Source: Altererythrobacter sp. Root672 (lineage in GTDB: Bacteria; Pseudomonadota; Alphaproteobacteria; Sphingomonadales; Sphingomonadaceae). Taken from it: a DNA stretch of 64,000 nucleotides. The notes under the pieces were generated by a model that ran no database searches, was not told where the DNA came from, and saw only the letters and a list, made by a program, of their open reading frames with translations. The first letter of the stretch is position 1. The number at the start of each line of letters is the position of its first letter. Of the stretch, positions 41,631 through 51,045 are shown one piece after another. The position numbers and the translations under genes were made by a program. The stretch is taken from assembly GCF_001427865.1 (NCBI RefSeq), contig NZ_LMHH01000003.1, positions 62,256 through 126,255 on the forward strand, written 5' to 3'.

Positions 41631-42254
41631 ATGGATGCGCAGCCCGCCTTGGGGATTGCCGAGATCCTCGGCATTGCCGCCAGCATGAGCCTGCTCGCCG
41701 GGTGGAGGCTCTACGTGGTGGTGCTCGCCACCGGGATCGCCATGCGCAGCGGAGTCATTCCGCTTCCCGAGCACCTCATGGGGCTGCAGATTCTCGCCAG
41801 TCCCTGGGTCATGGCCGTGGCCGCGATCGGTGCGCTGTGCGAATTCTTCGCCGACAAGGTCGCCTGGCTCGACAGTATCTGGGACGCGGTGCACACGCTC
41901 GTGCGGCCGCTGGGTGGAGCGCTGCTTGCGCTTGCGATCGTCGATCCGGGCGATCCGGCGACGCAGGCGATAGCGTTCCTGCTTGGCGGGGGCGGTGCGC
42001 TACTGGCTCATGGCGGCAAGGCCGGAGTGCGGGCAGTGGTCAACACCAGTCCCGAACCGGTCAGCAATGTGGCCGTCTCGACCGTTGAGGATGTGACCAC
42101 GGTCGGCCTGCTGTGGCTGATCTACCAGCACCCCTATATCGCCGCGGCGGTCGCCGTCGCGCTGCTGGCGCTCACGATCTGGCTTTTGCTGCTGGCGAGA
42201 AGGGTGATCCGTAGCTTGTTCCGCCCGCGCCCACCGGCCGACCCGCCGGCTTGA
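41631..42254 (+). CDS. DUF4126 membrane protein
   Basis: A 207-residue integral membrane protein of the DUF4126 family. Several membrane segments, with conserved GWRLYVVVLATG near the start and ADKVAWLDSIWDAVHTLVRP in the middle. No function is established. Its stop codon abuts the stop of phaZ on the other strand. Confidence 0.8.
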   Translation: MDAQPALGIAEILGIAASMSLLAGWRLYVVVLATGIAMRSGVIPLPEHLMGLQILASPWVMAVAAIGALCEFFADKVAWLDSIWDAVHTLVRPLGGALLALAIVDPGDPATQAIAFLLGGGGALLAHGGKAGVRAVVNTSPEPVSNVAVSTVEDVTTVGLLWLIYQHPYIAAAVAVALLALTIWLLLLARRVIRSLFRPRPPADPPA

Positions 42255-43481
42255 TCAGCCGCGCGCGTTGGCGCGGAACCAGTCTTCCACCACCGGGGCG
42301 ATGCGGGTCCGCCACTTGCTGCCGTTGAAGATGCCGTAGTGGCCGACTTCTTCGGCCAGGTAGTACTTCTTCTTGGCGTCAGGCAGGTGTTCGGCGAGGT
42401 CGAGCGCGGCGCGGGTCTGGCCGATACCGGAAATGTCGTCCCGCTCGCCCTCGATAGCGAGCAGCGCGGTGTCGCGGATCGCATCGGGATCGATTGGCTT
42501 GCCGCGGTGGACGAACTCGCCCTTGGGCAAGCTGTGCTTCTGGAACACGTGCTCGATCGTCTGGAGGTAGAACTCGGCGGTCATGTCGCACACCGAGAGA
42601 TACTCGTCGTAGAACCGCTTGGTCGAGGCAGCGCCTTCCTGGTCGCCCAGGGTGAGGTGTTTGAACATCTCGTAGTGGCTCATCATGTGGCTCTCGATGT
42701 TCATCGAGAGGAACCCGGCGAGCTGCAGGAAGCCCGGATAGACCTCGCGCCCGCCGCCCGGATAGTTGAGCGGCACGGTGGCGATCACATTGCTGGCGAA
42801 CCAGCTGAGCGGCCGGGCCATGGCGACGTCGTTGACAGAGGTCGGGCTGGCGCGGGTGTCGATCGGTCCACCCATCATCGTCAGCGAGGACGGACGGCAG
42901 GGGTCCTTGTCCGCCGACATCACAGCAGTGGCGGCGAACGCGGGAACCGAAGGCTGGCACACCGCGAGAACGTGGGTGTCTTCGCCGATGAAACGCAGGA
43001 ATTCGATCAGGTAGTCGATGTAATCGTCGAGGTCGAAGTGACCGGCGTCGACCGGGACCATCTTCGCGTCGGCCCAGTCGGTGATCCAGATCTCCTGGTT
43101 CTCGAGCAAGCGGGCGACGGTGCCGCGCAGCAAGGTGGCGTAGTGCCCGCTCATCGGTGCAACCACGAGGACCTTGGGCGATCCCTGGGGAAGCCCTTCC
43201 CGCTTGAAGTGGCGCAGGCCGCCGAAGGGTTTTTCAAACACGACGGTTTCTTCGACCGCACGCTTCTTGCCATCGATCTCGACGGTCTCGATGTTGAAGA
43301 CCGGCTTGCCGCGTTCCTCGTAGAGGTGGGCGAAGACCTGCAGCGCGCTGGCGATGATCGGCCCGGTGCCGAAATAGCCCATCGGCAGGGCCGGATTGTT
43401 CAGCAGTTGCGCCCCTATCGCCGCCCAGTTGCCCGCGCTGTTGAACAGCGACTTCTGCATTTCATAGGCGTGGTAGAGCAA
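42255..43481 (-). CDS. phaZ: intracellular polyhydroxyalkanoate depolymerase
   Basis: A 408-residue depolymerase that breaks down stored PHB granules. The nucleophile is Cys175 in VCQPSVP, as in the Ralstonia PhaZ1 family where cysteine replaces serine; histidine is near EEVGHYGIFNG at the C-terminus. Length fits the family. A good promoter (43521-43549) lies upstream. The reductase phbB is 30 kb away; no phaC or phasin is in the window. Confidence 0.93.
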   Translation of the reverse strand: MLYHAYEMQKSLFNSAGNWAAIGAQLLNNPALPMGYFGTGPIIASALQVFAHLYEERGKPVFNIETVEIDGKKRAVEETVVFEKPFGGLRHFKREGLPQGSPKVLVVAPMSGHYATLLRGTVARLLENQEIWITDWADAKMVPVDAGHFDLDDYIDYLIEFLRFIGEDTHVLAVCQPSVPAFAATAVMSADKDPCRPSSLTMMGGPIDTRASPTSVNDVAMARPLSWFASNVIATVPLNYPGGGREVYPGFLQLAGFLSMNIESHMMSHYEMFKHLTLGDQEGAASTKRFYDEYLSVCDMTAEFYLQTIEHVFQKHSLPKGEFVHRGKPIDPDAIRDTALLAIEGERDDISGIGQTRAALDLAEHLPDAKKKYYLAEEVGHYGIFNGSKWRTRIAPVVEDWFRANARG

Positions 43482-43520
43482 TAGAGGTCCCCTGTCGGAG
43501 TCGGCGCTGAGAGTGGCGCG

Positions 43521-43549
43521 ATTAGACGCTCTTAGGCGTTAAGTTGCAA
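43521..43549 (-). promoter_or_regulatory. phaZ promoter
   Basis: On the minus strand, TTGCAA (43544-43549), a 17-bp spacer and TCTAAT (43521-43526) form a housekeeping-type promoter ending 40 bp before the phaZ start codon. Transcription would start near 43514. Confidence 0.65.
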
Positions 43550-43643
43550 CGCACCATTCGAGACCGACATTTCTCCAACCCTGCCAAATCGAATGCCGCC
43601 GGGCCATTGCCGCGCGGGTCCGCAGGCACTAGATGCCCGCGGC

Positions 43644-45434
43644 ATGGCCCGCCGCCCCACCAAGCCCGACGTCGAACCGGCAACGTCCCTCGGGCCGTTG
43701 CGCATGATCTTTGCCGCTGCATCGCAGTACCCCAGCAAGGTCGTCCTGGCGCTTATCGCGCTGGCGATCACCGCTGCGGCTACGCTGGCGATCCCCTCCG
43801 GCTTTCGCCTGATTATTGACCGCGGCTTTGCTGCGGGCTCCGATCCGGCAGAGATCGCGCGCTGGTTCCGCTATCTGGCGATGATCGTGATCGTCCTGGC
43901 GCTCGGCACCGCTTGCCGGTTCTATTTCGTGAGCTGGCTGGGTGAACGGGTCGTCGCCGACATCCGCCTGGCGGTTCACAACAACCTGCTGCGCCTCTCC
44001 CCCGGCTTCTTCGAAGAGAACGCGCCGAGCGAGATTTCCTCGCGCATGACGGCCGACACAGCGCAGATCGAACAAGTCGTGGGGACCACGATCTCGGTTG
44101 CCCTGCGCAATGCGCTGACCGCGATCGGCGGGGTTGGCTACTTGCTCTATCTCGCGCCGGACCTGGCCGGCATGCTGCTGATCGGCGTGCCGGTGGTGCT
44201 GCTGCCGATCGTCTGGTTTGGGCGGCGGTTGCGCAGCGTCTCGCGCGAAAGCCAGGACCGGGTGGCCGACGTTGGTTCGCGGGTTTCGGAAGTGCTCGGG
44301 GCGATGAAGATCGTCCAGGGCTTCAACCAGGAATCGCGCGAACAGCAGCGCTTCAGCAGTACCGTCGAGGCGACGTTCGACACGGCCCGCCGGCGCATCA
44401 TGCTGCGCGCGGTGATGACCGGTGTCGTGATCGCGCTGATCTTCGGCGCGATCACCCTGCTGCTGTGGCGCGGGGCGATCCAGGTCGCCGAAGGCACGCT
44501 TTCGGGCGGTACCATCGCCGCTTTCGTGCTCACCGGGATGCTGGTGGCCGGGGCCTTCGGTTCCTTGACCGAAGTCTATGGCGACCTCCTGCGTGGAGCC
44601 GGTGCCGCAAGCCGCCTCAACGAGTTGCTCAACCAGAAGCCGGAAATCGCCCCGCCTGCCCGTCCGCTGGACCTGCCCGTGCCGCCGCGCGGGGGCCTGT
44701 CGTTCCAGAACGTCACCTTCCGCTACCCGACGCGGCCTGACGCCCCGGCGATCCACGAGTTCAGCCTGACCATCGAGCCCGGCGAGACCGTGGCCATCGT
44801 CGGCCCTTCTGGCGCGGGCAAGTCGACGATCTTCCAGCTGGCGGAGCGGTTCTACGATCCCCAGGCCGGCACCATCCGGCTCGACGGCGTGCCGCTGGTC
44901 CAGGCCGATCCGGCCGAGATCCGCCGCCGCATGGCGTTGGTGCCGCAGGAAGGCACGCTGTTCGCCGCCAGCGCTCGCGACAACTTGCGCTACGGCGCCT
45001 GGGACGCGAGCGAGGATGCGATCTGGGACGCGGCCAAGGCGGCCAATGCCGAGACTTTCCTGCGCGAATTGCCGCAAGGCCTCGACACGTACCTTGGCGA
45101 AGGCGGAGCGCGCCTTTCGGGCGGACAGCGCCAGCGCATCGCCATCGCTCGCGCACTGCTGCGTGACGCACCGATCCTGCTGCTCGACGAGGCGACAAGC
45201 GCGCTCGATGCCGAGAGCGAGCGGCTGGTGCAGCAGGCGCTCGAACGGCTGATGGAAGGGCGCACCACGCTGGTCATCGCCCACCGCCTTGCGACTGTGC
45301 GCGCCGCGGACCGCATCGTGGTCATGGACCACGGCCGCATCGTGGAGGAAGGGACCCACGCCCGGCTGAGCACCGCGGGGGGGCTCTACGCCAGGCTTGC
45401 AGCGCTTCAATTTGATGACACCGCCGCCGCATAA
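43644..45434 (+). CDS. ABC transporter, fused membrane and ATPase domains (MsbA-like exporter)
   Basis: A 596-residue half-transporter: six membrane segments, then an ATPase with Walker A GPSGAGKST, signature LSGGQRQR and Walker B ILLLDEATSALD, and H-loop VIAHRLATVR. The order and size are those of type IV exporters such as MsbA/LmrA; it should act as a homodimer. Substrate cannot be read from sequence. The ATG at 43644 starts the conserved region; an in-frame extension to 43593 is unlikely. It is divergent from phaZ. Confidence 0.92.
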   Translation: MARRPTKPDVEPATSLGPLRMIFAAASQYPSKVVLALIALAITAAATLAIPSGFRLIIDRGFAAGSDPAEIARWFRYLAMIVIVLALGTACRFYFVSWLGERVVADIRLAVHNNLLRLSPGFFEENAPSEISSRMTADTAQIEQVVGTTISVALRNALTAIGGVGYLLYLAPDLAGMLLIGVPVVLLPIVWFGRRLRSVSRESQDRVADVGSRVSEVLGAMKIVQGFNQESREQQRFSSTVEATFDTARRRIMLRAVMTGVVIALIFGAITLLLWRGAIQVAEGTLSGGTIAAFVLTGMLVAGAFGSLTEVYGDLLRGAGAASRLNELLNQKPEIAPPARPLDLPVPPRGGLSFQNVTFRYPTRPDAPAIHEFSLTIEPGETVAIVGPSGAGKSTIFQLAERFYDPQAGTIRLDGVPLVQADPAEIRRRMALVPQEGTLFAASARDNLRYGAWDASEDAIWDAAKAANAETFLRELPQGLDTYLGEGGARLSGGQRQRIAIARALLRDAPILLLDEATSALDAESERLVQQALERLMEGRTTLVIAHRLATVRAADRIVVMDHGRIVEEGTHARLSTAGGLYARLAALQFDDTAAA

Positions 45435-45565
45435 GGCTCGGTTAATCGACAAAGTATCAATTGCAACCGACGAGCGACCCCTGCATTTGCGTGCGGGGCG
45501 CTAGACGATAGCACCAGTTTTATGGGCCGCCGACTCGCGGACCCCTGCCCATTGAAAGGCCACGC

Positions 45566-47680
45566 ATGTTCCGCAGCATTCTCGCCGTTGGAGTTTCCGC
45601 CGCCGCTCTTGCCTTGTCGCTGCCCGCCGCCGCGGAGGAAGAGCGTACCCCCACCCCGACGATGGAGTTCGGTTCCTGGGGCTTCGACCCTGCCGCGCTC
45701 GACCAGTCGGTGAAGCCGGGTGACGATTTCTTCGAATTCGCCAACGGCAAGTGGGTCAAGGCCAACCCGATCCCGTCGGAATACACCCGCTTCGGCGCGT
45801 TCAACATCCTGCGCGAGAAGTCGACCGCTGACGTCGAGACGCTGGTCGCCACCCTCGTCGCCTCGAACCCCGCTGCTGGCACGCCCGAGCGCCGCATCGT
45901 CGATGCCTACAACACCTTCCTCGACACCGCCGCGATCGACGCGGCCGGCCTCGACCCGGCGCAGCCTTACCTCAATGAGATCAAGCAGGCGCCCGATCTC
46001 GCCTCGCTGGTCGCGCTGTTCCCCAAGGCGGGCATTCCCGCGATGATCGGGGCCTCCGTCGATGTCGATGAGATGGACCCGAACAGCTACCTCGTCATCG
46101 TCGGCTTCGACGGGATGGGCCTGCCCGACCGCGACTATTACTTGGTCGACAACGAGCGGAACACCGAGATCCGCGCCAAGTACAAGGAATACCTGACCTA
46201 CGTGCTCGGCAAGGCGGGTTACGCCGATGCCGCCGCCACGGCCGAGGCGGTCTACAACTTCGAGCACAAGGTTGCCGAGCTCGAGTGGGACCGCACGGCG
46301 CTGCGCAACAGCGACCTGACCTACAACAACCTTTCGCGCGACGAGTTGCTGGCGCTCTATCCGGGCTTCCCGATGGCCAAGCTGCTGGACGCCGCACAGT
46401 TCAGCAGCGTGCAGACGTTCAACGTGCCGCAGCTGCCGCCTGCGGCTGACGAAATCGCCGAGCTCGAGCTTACCCCCGAGATGGTCGCCAAGATCGGCGG
46501 CGGTACTCCGGCGATGATGAAGCTCCTGACCGAAACCCCGCTGCCGACGCTCAAGGCCTACATGTCCGCGCGCTTCATCAGCGATAACGCATCGGTGCTG
46601 CCGAGCGACATCGATGCGGCCAACTTCGCCTTCTACGGCAAGTTCCTCCAGGGCCAGGAAGAGCAGCGGCCGCGCTGGAAGCGCGCCATCGCCTCGACCG
46701 AAGGTCAGCTTGGGGAGCAGCTCGGCGCGCTCTACGTGCAGAAGTACTTCCCGCCCGCGAGCAAGGCGGCGATGGACGATCTGGTGGTGAACCTGCGCAA
46801 GGCGCTCGGCGTCAGCCTGGCCGAAAACGACTGGATGTCGGAAGAGACCAAGAAGCAGGCCGTCGCCAAGCTGGATTCGTTCAACCCGAAGATCGGCTAC
46901 CCGAACGAGTTCGAGCAGTACGCCGGTCTCACGATCACGCCGGGCGATGCCCTGGGCAACCGCGTCCGCTCGATCGACTGGGAGATCAACGACAACCGCG
47001 CCAAGCTCGGCAAGCCGGTCGACCGGGCCGAGTGGGGCATGCTGCCGCAGACGGTGAACGCCTATTACAACCCGGTGTTCAACGAGATCGTGTTCCCGGC
47101 CGGCATCCTGCAGCAGCCGTTCTTCGGCCCCAGCGCCGATCCGGCGGTCAACTATGGCGGCATCGGCGCGGTGATCGGCCACGAGATGGGCCACGGGTTC
47201 GACGACCAGGGGTCGAAGTACGATTTCAGCGGCGCGCTCAAGAACTGGTGGGCCGATGCCGACCGCGCGCAGTTCGAAAAGCTCGCCGACATGCTGGCCG
47301 CGCAGTATGACACCTACTGTCCCTACGACGACGGCAAGACCTGCGTGAACGGCCGCTTCACCCTGGGCGAGAACATCGGCGACGTCGGTGGGCTCAGCTT
47401 GGCCTATCGCGCTTACCGCATGTCGCTGAACGGCAACGAAGCCCCGGTGATCGACGGCCTGACCGGCGACCAGCGCTTCTTCCTCGCCTGGGCGCAAGTG
47501 TGGCGCTCAGCACAGCGCGAGGCGGCGGGCCGTCAGCGGCTGCTGACCGATCCGCACAGCCCCGAAGACTTCCGCACCAACGGCGCGGTGCGCAACCAGG
47601 ATGCCTGGTACAAGGCGTTCAACGTGAAGCCGGGCGACGCGCTGTACCTGCCGCCGGAAGAACGCGTTCACATCTGGTGA
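45566..47680 (+). CDS. M13 family metallopeptidase, exported
   Basis: A 704-residue neprilysin-like zinc endopeptidase. Signal peptide (MFRSILAVGVSAAALALSLP). The metal site is IGHEMGHGFDDQG near residue 538, with the third ligand and catalytic acid in ENIGDVGGL about 60 residues on. NAYYNP, the substrate-binding motif, is present. Acts on oligopeptides outside the cytoplasm. It begins 131 bp after the ABC gene. Confidence 0.95.
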   Translation: MFRSILAVGVSAAALALSLPAAAEEERTPTPTMEFGSWGFDPAALDQSVKPGDDFFEFANGKWVKANPIPSEYTRFGAFNILREKSTADVETLVATLVASNPAAGTPERRIVDAYNTFLDTAAIDAAGLDPAQPYLNEIKQAPDLASLVALFPKAGIPAMIGASVDVDEMDPNSYLVIVGFDGMGLPDRDYYLVDNERNTEIRAKYKEYLTYVLGKAGYADAAATAEAVYNFEHKVAELEWDRTALRNSDLTYNNLSRDELLALYPGFPMAKLLDAAQFSSVQTFNVPQLPPAADEIAELELTPEMVAKIGGGTPAMMKLLTETPLPTLKAYMSARFISDNASVLPSDIDAANFAFYGKFLQGQEEQRPRWKRAIASTEGQLGEQLGALYVQKYFPPASKAAMDDLVVNLRKALGVSLAENDWMSEETKKQAVAKLDSFNPKIGYPNEFEQYAGLTITPGDALGNRVRSIDWEINDNRAKLGKPVDRAEWGMLPQTVNAYYNPVFNEIVFPAGILQQPFFGPSADPAVNYGGIGAVIGHEMGHGFDDQGSKYDFSGALKNWWADADRAQFEKLADMLAAQYDTYCPYDDGKTCVNGRFTLGENIGDVGGLSLAYRAYRMSLNGNEAPVIDGLTGDQRFFLAWAQVWRSAQREAAGRQRLLTDPHSPEDFRTNGAVRNQDAWYKAFNVKPGDALYLPPEERVHIW

Positions 47681-47745
47681 GAATGCGGCGAGGCGTGGGC
47701 GGCGTTGCTTGACTTCGCCGCCCTCGCCCTCGACACGCAGGCCCA

Positions 47746-48549
47746 ATGGGACTGACTCTCACCGCCATCCTGCTCGGCATCGTCGAAGGCCTGACCGAAT
47801 TCATTCCGGTCTCCTCCACTGGCCACCTGATCCTCGCATCGGAGCTGCTCGGCTACGACGCAGCGGAGTGGGCGCAGTTCAATGTGATAATCCAGCTCGG
47901 CGCGATCCTGGCGGTCGTGGTGCAGTACTGGCGGACCTTCTGGGACGCCGGGATCGGGGTCCTGAAGCTTGAGGCCCACGGCCTGCGCTTCGCCCGCAAT
48001 ATCCTGGTGGCGTTCCTGCCTTCCGCGCTGCTCGGGCTGGCGCTCAAGGACTACATCGACATCCTGCTCGGCAGCCCATCGGTGGTCGGTTGGGCCCTGA
48101 TCCTGGGCGGCCTCGCCATCCTCGGGATCGAACGGGTGGCCAAGCCGGGTCCCGACACCAGCGTGGCGGACCTACCGCTCAAGCAAGTGTTCGGCGTCGG
48201 CCTCGCTCAGTGCGTTTCAATGATCCCCGGCGTCAGCCGGTCGGGCGCGACGATCATGGGCGCGCTGGCCATGGGCATCAACCGCAAGACCGCTGCCGAA
48301 TTCTCCTTCTTCCTCGCCGTGCCGACGATGATCGGCGCTTCGACATTGGAACTGCTCGACAGCGGATTGGCCGTACACGGCAACGTCGGCTGGGACGAAA
48401 TCGCAATCGGTTTCGTGGTTTCGTTCGTGGTCGCGCTGGCGGTGATCAAGGCTTTCGTCGCCTATGTCAGCCGCTATGGTTTCGCGCCCTTTGCATGGTA
48501 TCGGATCGTCGCCGGCGTTGTGGCGATTGTGTGGCTTTGGAGCCGCTAG
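47746..48549 (+). CDS. uppP: undecaprenyl-diphosphate phosphatase
   Basis: A 267-residue BacA-family membrane phosphatase that recycles the lipid carrier for cell-wall and glycan synthesis. EGLTEFIPVSSTGHL near the N-terminus and PGVSRSGATIMGAL in the second half are the two catalytic motifs. Eight or so membrane segments. Overexpression in other bacteria gives bacitracin resistance. It follows the M13 gene by 65 bp. Confidence 0.95.
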   Translation: MGLTLTAILLGIVEGLTEFIPVSSTGHLILASELLGYDAAEWAQFNVIIQLGAILAVVVQYWRTFWDAGIGVLKLEAHGLRFARNILVAFLPSALLGLALKDYIDILLGSPSVVGWALILGGLAILGIERVAKPGPDTSVADLPLKQVFGVGLAQCVSMIPGVSRSGATIMGALAMGINRKTAAEFSFFLAVPTMIGASTLELLDSGLAVHGNVGWDEIAIGFVVSFVVALAVIKAFVAYVSRYGFAPFAWYRIVAGVVAIVWLWSR

Positions 48550-48620
48550 TTGCCACTTTTCCACCACATCTTCGGAACCAAGCCCGCCTAAGGGGATTCT
48601 AGACCTCATCGAGGTTTTGA

Positions 48621-48899
48621 GTGCCGCATATGGGTTTGATTTTCCTGCTTCTCGTCGGCGCAATACTCGGGTGGGTTGCTGCGATCATGATGCGCGCGGA
48701 AGACAGCCGCGGCATACAGCTCAATATCGCGGTGGGTATCGCTGGAGCGATGTTTGCCGGGATTGTGCTGAATCCGCTGCTTAACGGCGGCAGCATCGTT
48801 GAAGGCAGCTACAGTGTCGACAGCCTCCTGACGGCTTCGTTGGGGACGGTCGCCATGCTTTGCCTGCTCAATGTCTTACGTAGCCGGGAAACCCGCTGA
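48621..48899 (+). CDS. GlsB/YeaQ/YmgE-type small membrane stress protein
   Basis: A 92-residue hydrophobic protein (89 if the ATG at 48630 is used). The GTG at 48621 has GAGG six bases upstream, so I prefer it. GLIFLLLVGAILGWVAAIMM and GIAGAMFAGIVL give the pattern of the transglycosylase-associated/GlsB family; function is poorly known. Same strand as uppP and the lipoprotein gene that follows. Confidence 0.78.
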   Translation: MPHMGLIFLLLVGAILGWVAAIMMRAEDSRGIQLNIAVGIAGAMFAGIVLNPLLNGGSIVEGSYSVDSLLTASLGTVAMLCLLNVLRSRETR

Positions 48900-48982
48900 A
48901 CTGCCCGCTTTTGGGCTTCTACCGAGACTGCAAGCGCGGTTGGGTCGCGTAGGTTGTCTCCTACACTGTGAAGGGGTGTAAC

Positions 48983-49252
48983 ATGAAGAAACTGCTCACC
49001 ATTGCATCGGTCGCTGCCCTCGGGCTCGGACTGGCGGCTTGCGACAGCGCTCAGGAGAACGCTGTCGAAAATCAGGCCGACGCGGTCGAAGAAACGGCAG
49101 ACGCCCAGGCAGATGCGGTTCGCGAAGCCGCTGAAGGTACCGCTACGGAAGCGGCCGCCGAAGCCACGGCTGATGCCATCGAAGCGACGGGCGAAGCCAA
49201 GGCTGACGCCTTGGAAGACAAGGCCGACAAGATGGACGCCGCGCCGAACTAA
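48983..49252 (+). CDS. Ala/Asp/Glu-rich small lipoprotein
   Basis: An 89-residue product with a lipoprotein signal ending LAAC (Cys at about residue 20) and a mature part made almost entirely of Ala, Glu, Asp, Lys and Thr in a heptad-like order, which should form a long helix. The ATG at 48983 follows AAGGGG. A second gene of this kind is at 50588-50896. Role unknown; possibly a periplasmic spacer. Confidence 0.7.
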   Translation: MKKLLTIASVAALGLGLAACDSAQENAVENQADAVEETADAQADAVREAAEGTATEAAAEATADAIEATGEAKADALEDKADKMDAAPN

Positions 49253-49274
49253 GCCATTCACGGTAGCATGCCGG

Positions 49275-49312
49275 AAGCCGGTCTCGGGCATTCCCCGGGG
49301 CCGGCTTTTTCT
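49275..49312 (+). terminator. rho-independent terminator
   Basis: A 14-bp stem (49275-49288 with 49294-49307, including two G-T pairs) and CATTC loop, followed by TTTTTC. It ends the small lipoprotein transcript just before the convergent phenylalanine hydroxylase gene. Confidence 0.85.
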
Positions 49313-49314
49313 TG

Positions 49315-50253
49315 TCAGGTCGGTATAGCGCCGGATCCGCGGCCACCCCGCAGGTGGTATTCCTGGGTGCCGAGATGGAGCACGTCATCGACGTCGATCA
49401 CTGCCGAATTGGCGTACGTGAATCCGGGGTCGAGGCTGCGATAGAGCCGGTCGAAATCTCGGTCGACCGTCTGGTGGTAAAGGTCGGCGAAGCTCTCGAT
49501 AATGAAGTAGGTCGGCTGCAAGTCGTCGATCACGTAGTCGGTGCGCATGACCCGATCGACGTTGAGCATGATCCGGTTGGGCGACTGGCCTTCGAGCGCG
49601 AACACCGCCTCGCGCGGGCCGGACAGGATGCCGGCGCCGAAGATGCGTAACCCGTCGGATTCCTGGATCAGCCCGAACTCCACCGTGTACCAGTAGAGTG
49701 CGCCCAGCGCCTTGAGCCGGTTGTAGCGCATCGCCTTCCAGCCGGCCTTGCCGTATTCCTGCATGTACTCGGCGAACACCGGATCGGTCAGGAGCGGGAC
49801 GTGGCCGAACACGTCATGGAACACGTCGGGCTCCTGGATGTAGTCGAACGTCGCCCGGCTGCGGATGAAGTTGCCGGCCGGGAAACGCCGATTGGCCAGA
49901 TGCCAGAAGAACACGTGATCCGGGATCAGCATCGGAACCGGCACCACACTCCAGCCGGTCATCGCGCCAAGTTCGGCTGACAGGCGGTCGAACTCAGGCA
50001 CGCCGCCGCGCCCCAGGTCGAGCTTGTCGAGGCCGGCGAGAAAGGCGCTGCATGCGCGGCCGGGAAGGATATCCAGCTGCCGGGCGAAGAGGTCGTCCCA
50101 GATGGTGTCGTCGTCGGTCGAGTAATCGCGCTGCGCCGGTTCGAGCCAATCCTCCCCGACATGGGCAGGACGCTTGAGCGGCGCGGTGAAGACATCCCGC
50201 GAGATGTCAGGAAGCGCCGTAAAGTCCGGTTCGAGTTGACTTATCGTGGCCAT
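49315..50253 (-). CDS. phhA: phenylalanine 4-monooxygenase
   Basis: A 312-residue pterin-dependent aromatic amino acid hydroxylase converting phenylalanine to tyrosine. The iron is held by His146 and His151 in EPDVFHDVFGHVP and a Glu in LYWYTVEFGL. The single catalytic domain is the usual bacterial form. No pterin-carbinolamine dehydratase gene is next to it. It opposes the small lipoprotein gene. Confidence 0.95.
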   Translation of the reverse strand: MATISQLEPDFTALPDISRDVFTAPLKRPAHVGEDWLEPAQRDYSTDDDTIWDDLFARQLDILPGRACSAFLAGLDKLDLGRGGVPEFDRLSAELGAMTGWSVVPVPMLIPDHVFFWHLANRRFPAGNFIRSRATFDYIQEPDVFHDVFGHVPLLTDPVFAEYMQEYGKAGWKAMRYNRLKALGALYWYTVEFGLIQESDGLRIFGAGILSGPREAVFALEGQSPNRIMLNVDRVMRTDYVIDDLQPTYFIIESFADLYHQTVDRDFDRLYRSLDPGFTYANSAVIDVDDVLHLGTQEYHLRGGRGSGAIPT

Positions 50254-50328
50254 GGGAACTCCGGGCGCAAGGTAGCATGCGCTACCTCAACGGCCAAACC
50301 GGAAGCTGGGGTCCCCAGGATTCCGACC

Positions 50329-50586
50329 CTAGCGTTCGTCCGCCGCAGTTTCGCTCGCGGTCGGCTCAGGCGCTGGTGTCGTGACCGATTCCTGCGGCAG
50401 ACGCTGGGCGTCGAGCATTTCGGCCGCTTCGTCGAGCGTGCGCGCTTCGCCGGCGGTCACCCCACCGGGCCCGGAATCGTCGTCCCCAGAACCGCACGCC
50501 GACAGCAGAGCCGCGGCTAGAGCGCAAACAAGCAGGGCGGGCGGGAATCGTCTCCCGCCCGCCCCGCCAAAACCTGCAAGCGGCAA
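50329..50586 (-). CDS. small lipoprotein, hypothetical
   Basis: About 85 residues from a TTG at 50586, three bases after the stop of the alanine-rich lipoprotein gene. A hydrophobic signal (LLVCALAAALLSAC) ends in a lipobox with cysteine, followed by an acidic, Ser/Thr/Pro-rich tail ending ETAADER. The start is uncertain: a longer frame upstream would overlap the other lipoprotein and is unlikely. Not recognised. Confidence 0.5.
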   Translation of the reverse strand: MPLAGFGGAGGRRFPPALLVCALAAALLSACGSGDDDSGPGGVTAGEARTLDEAAEMLDAQRLPQESVTTPAPEPTASETAADER

Positions 50587-50587
50587 C

Positions 50588-50896
50588 TCAGTTCGCGCCG
50601 GTTGTCGCAGGAGCAGCAGCAGCGTCAGCGGCGGCAGCAGCATCGGCGGCCGCAGCAGCAGCCGCGTCACCGGCGGCTTCGGCCGTATCGACAGCTTCCT
50701 CGGCGGTCTTGGTCGCGTCCTCGGCAGCGTCGGCAACGGCGGCTGCGCTCGGATCGGGCACGTCGCTCATCGCTTCGTCGGCGGGAAGCTCGACGCTGTC
50801 GGCCATCGCGTCTTCGGACGCATCGCCGGAACCGCCGCAGGCGGCGAGGGCCAGCGAAAACGCGGAAGCTGTTGCAATCAGGGCGATTTTCTTCAT
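50588..50896 (-). CDS. alanine-rich lipoprotein
   Basis: A 102-residue product: MKKIALIATASAFSLALAAC is a textbook lipoprotein signal, then acidic helices and an alanine-only run at the C-terminus. AAGG precedes the ATG at 50896. Composition and layout resemble the lipoprotein at 48983-49252 on the other strand, so they may be distant copies. Function unknown. Confidence 0.7.
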   Translation of the reverse strand: MKKIALIATASAFSLALAACGGSGDASEDAMADSVELPADEAMSDVPDPSAAAVADAAEDATKTAEEAVDTAEAAGDAAAAAAADAAAAADAAAAPATTGAN

Positions 50897-51045
50897 TCTT
50901 TGGGGCCTTCCTTGGCAATCGGGCAGCAGTAAAGTGCCTCTTCCTCCTGGTCCTGACCACGCTACCGCAGCGCGCGAACCAAGAAAATGGCTAAACTTGG
51001 GCAAGCGCGGATTGCCTTGCGGCGGCGTTCTGCCAGAGCATCCTG

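Noticed and set aside
49315-50253. Tyrosine or tryptophan hydroxylase instead of phenylalanine hydroxylase
   Set aside because: The single-domain bacterial form with this length is phenylalanine hydroxylase; the others are essentially animal enzymes with an added regulatory domain.
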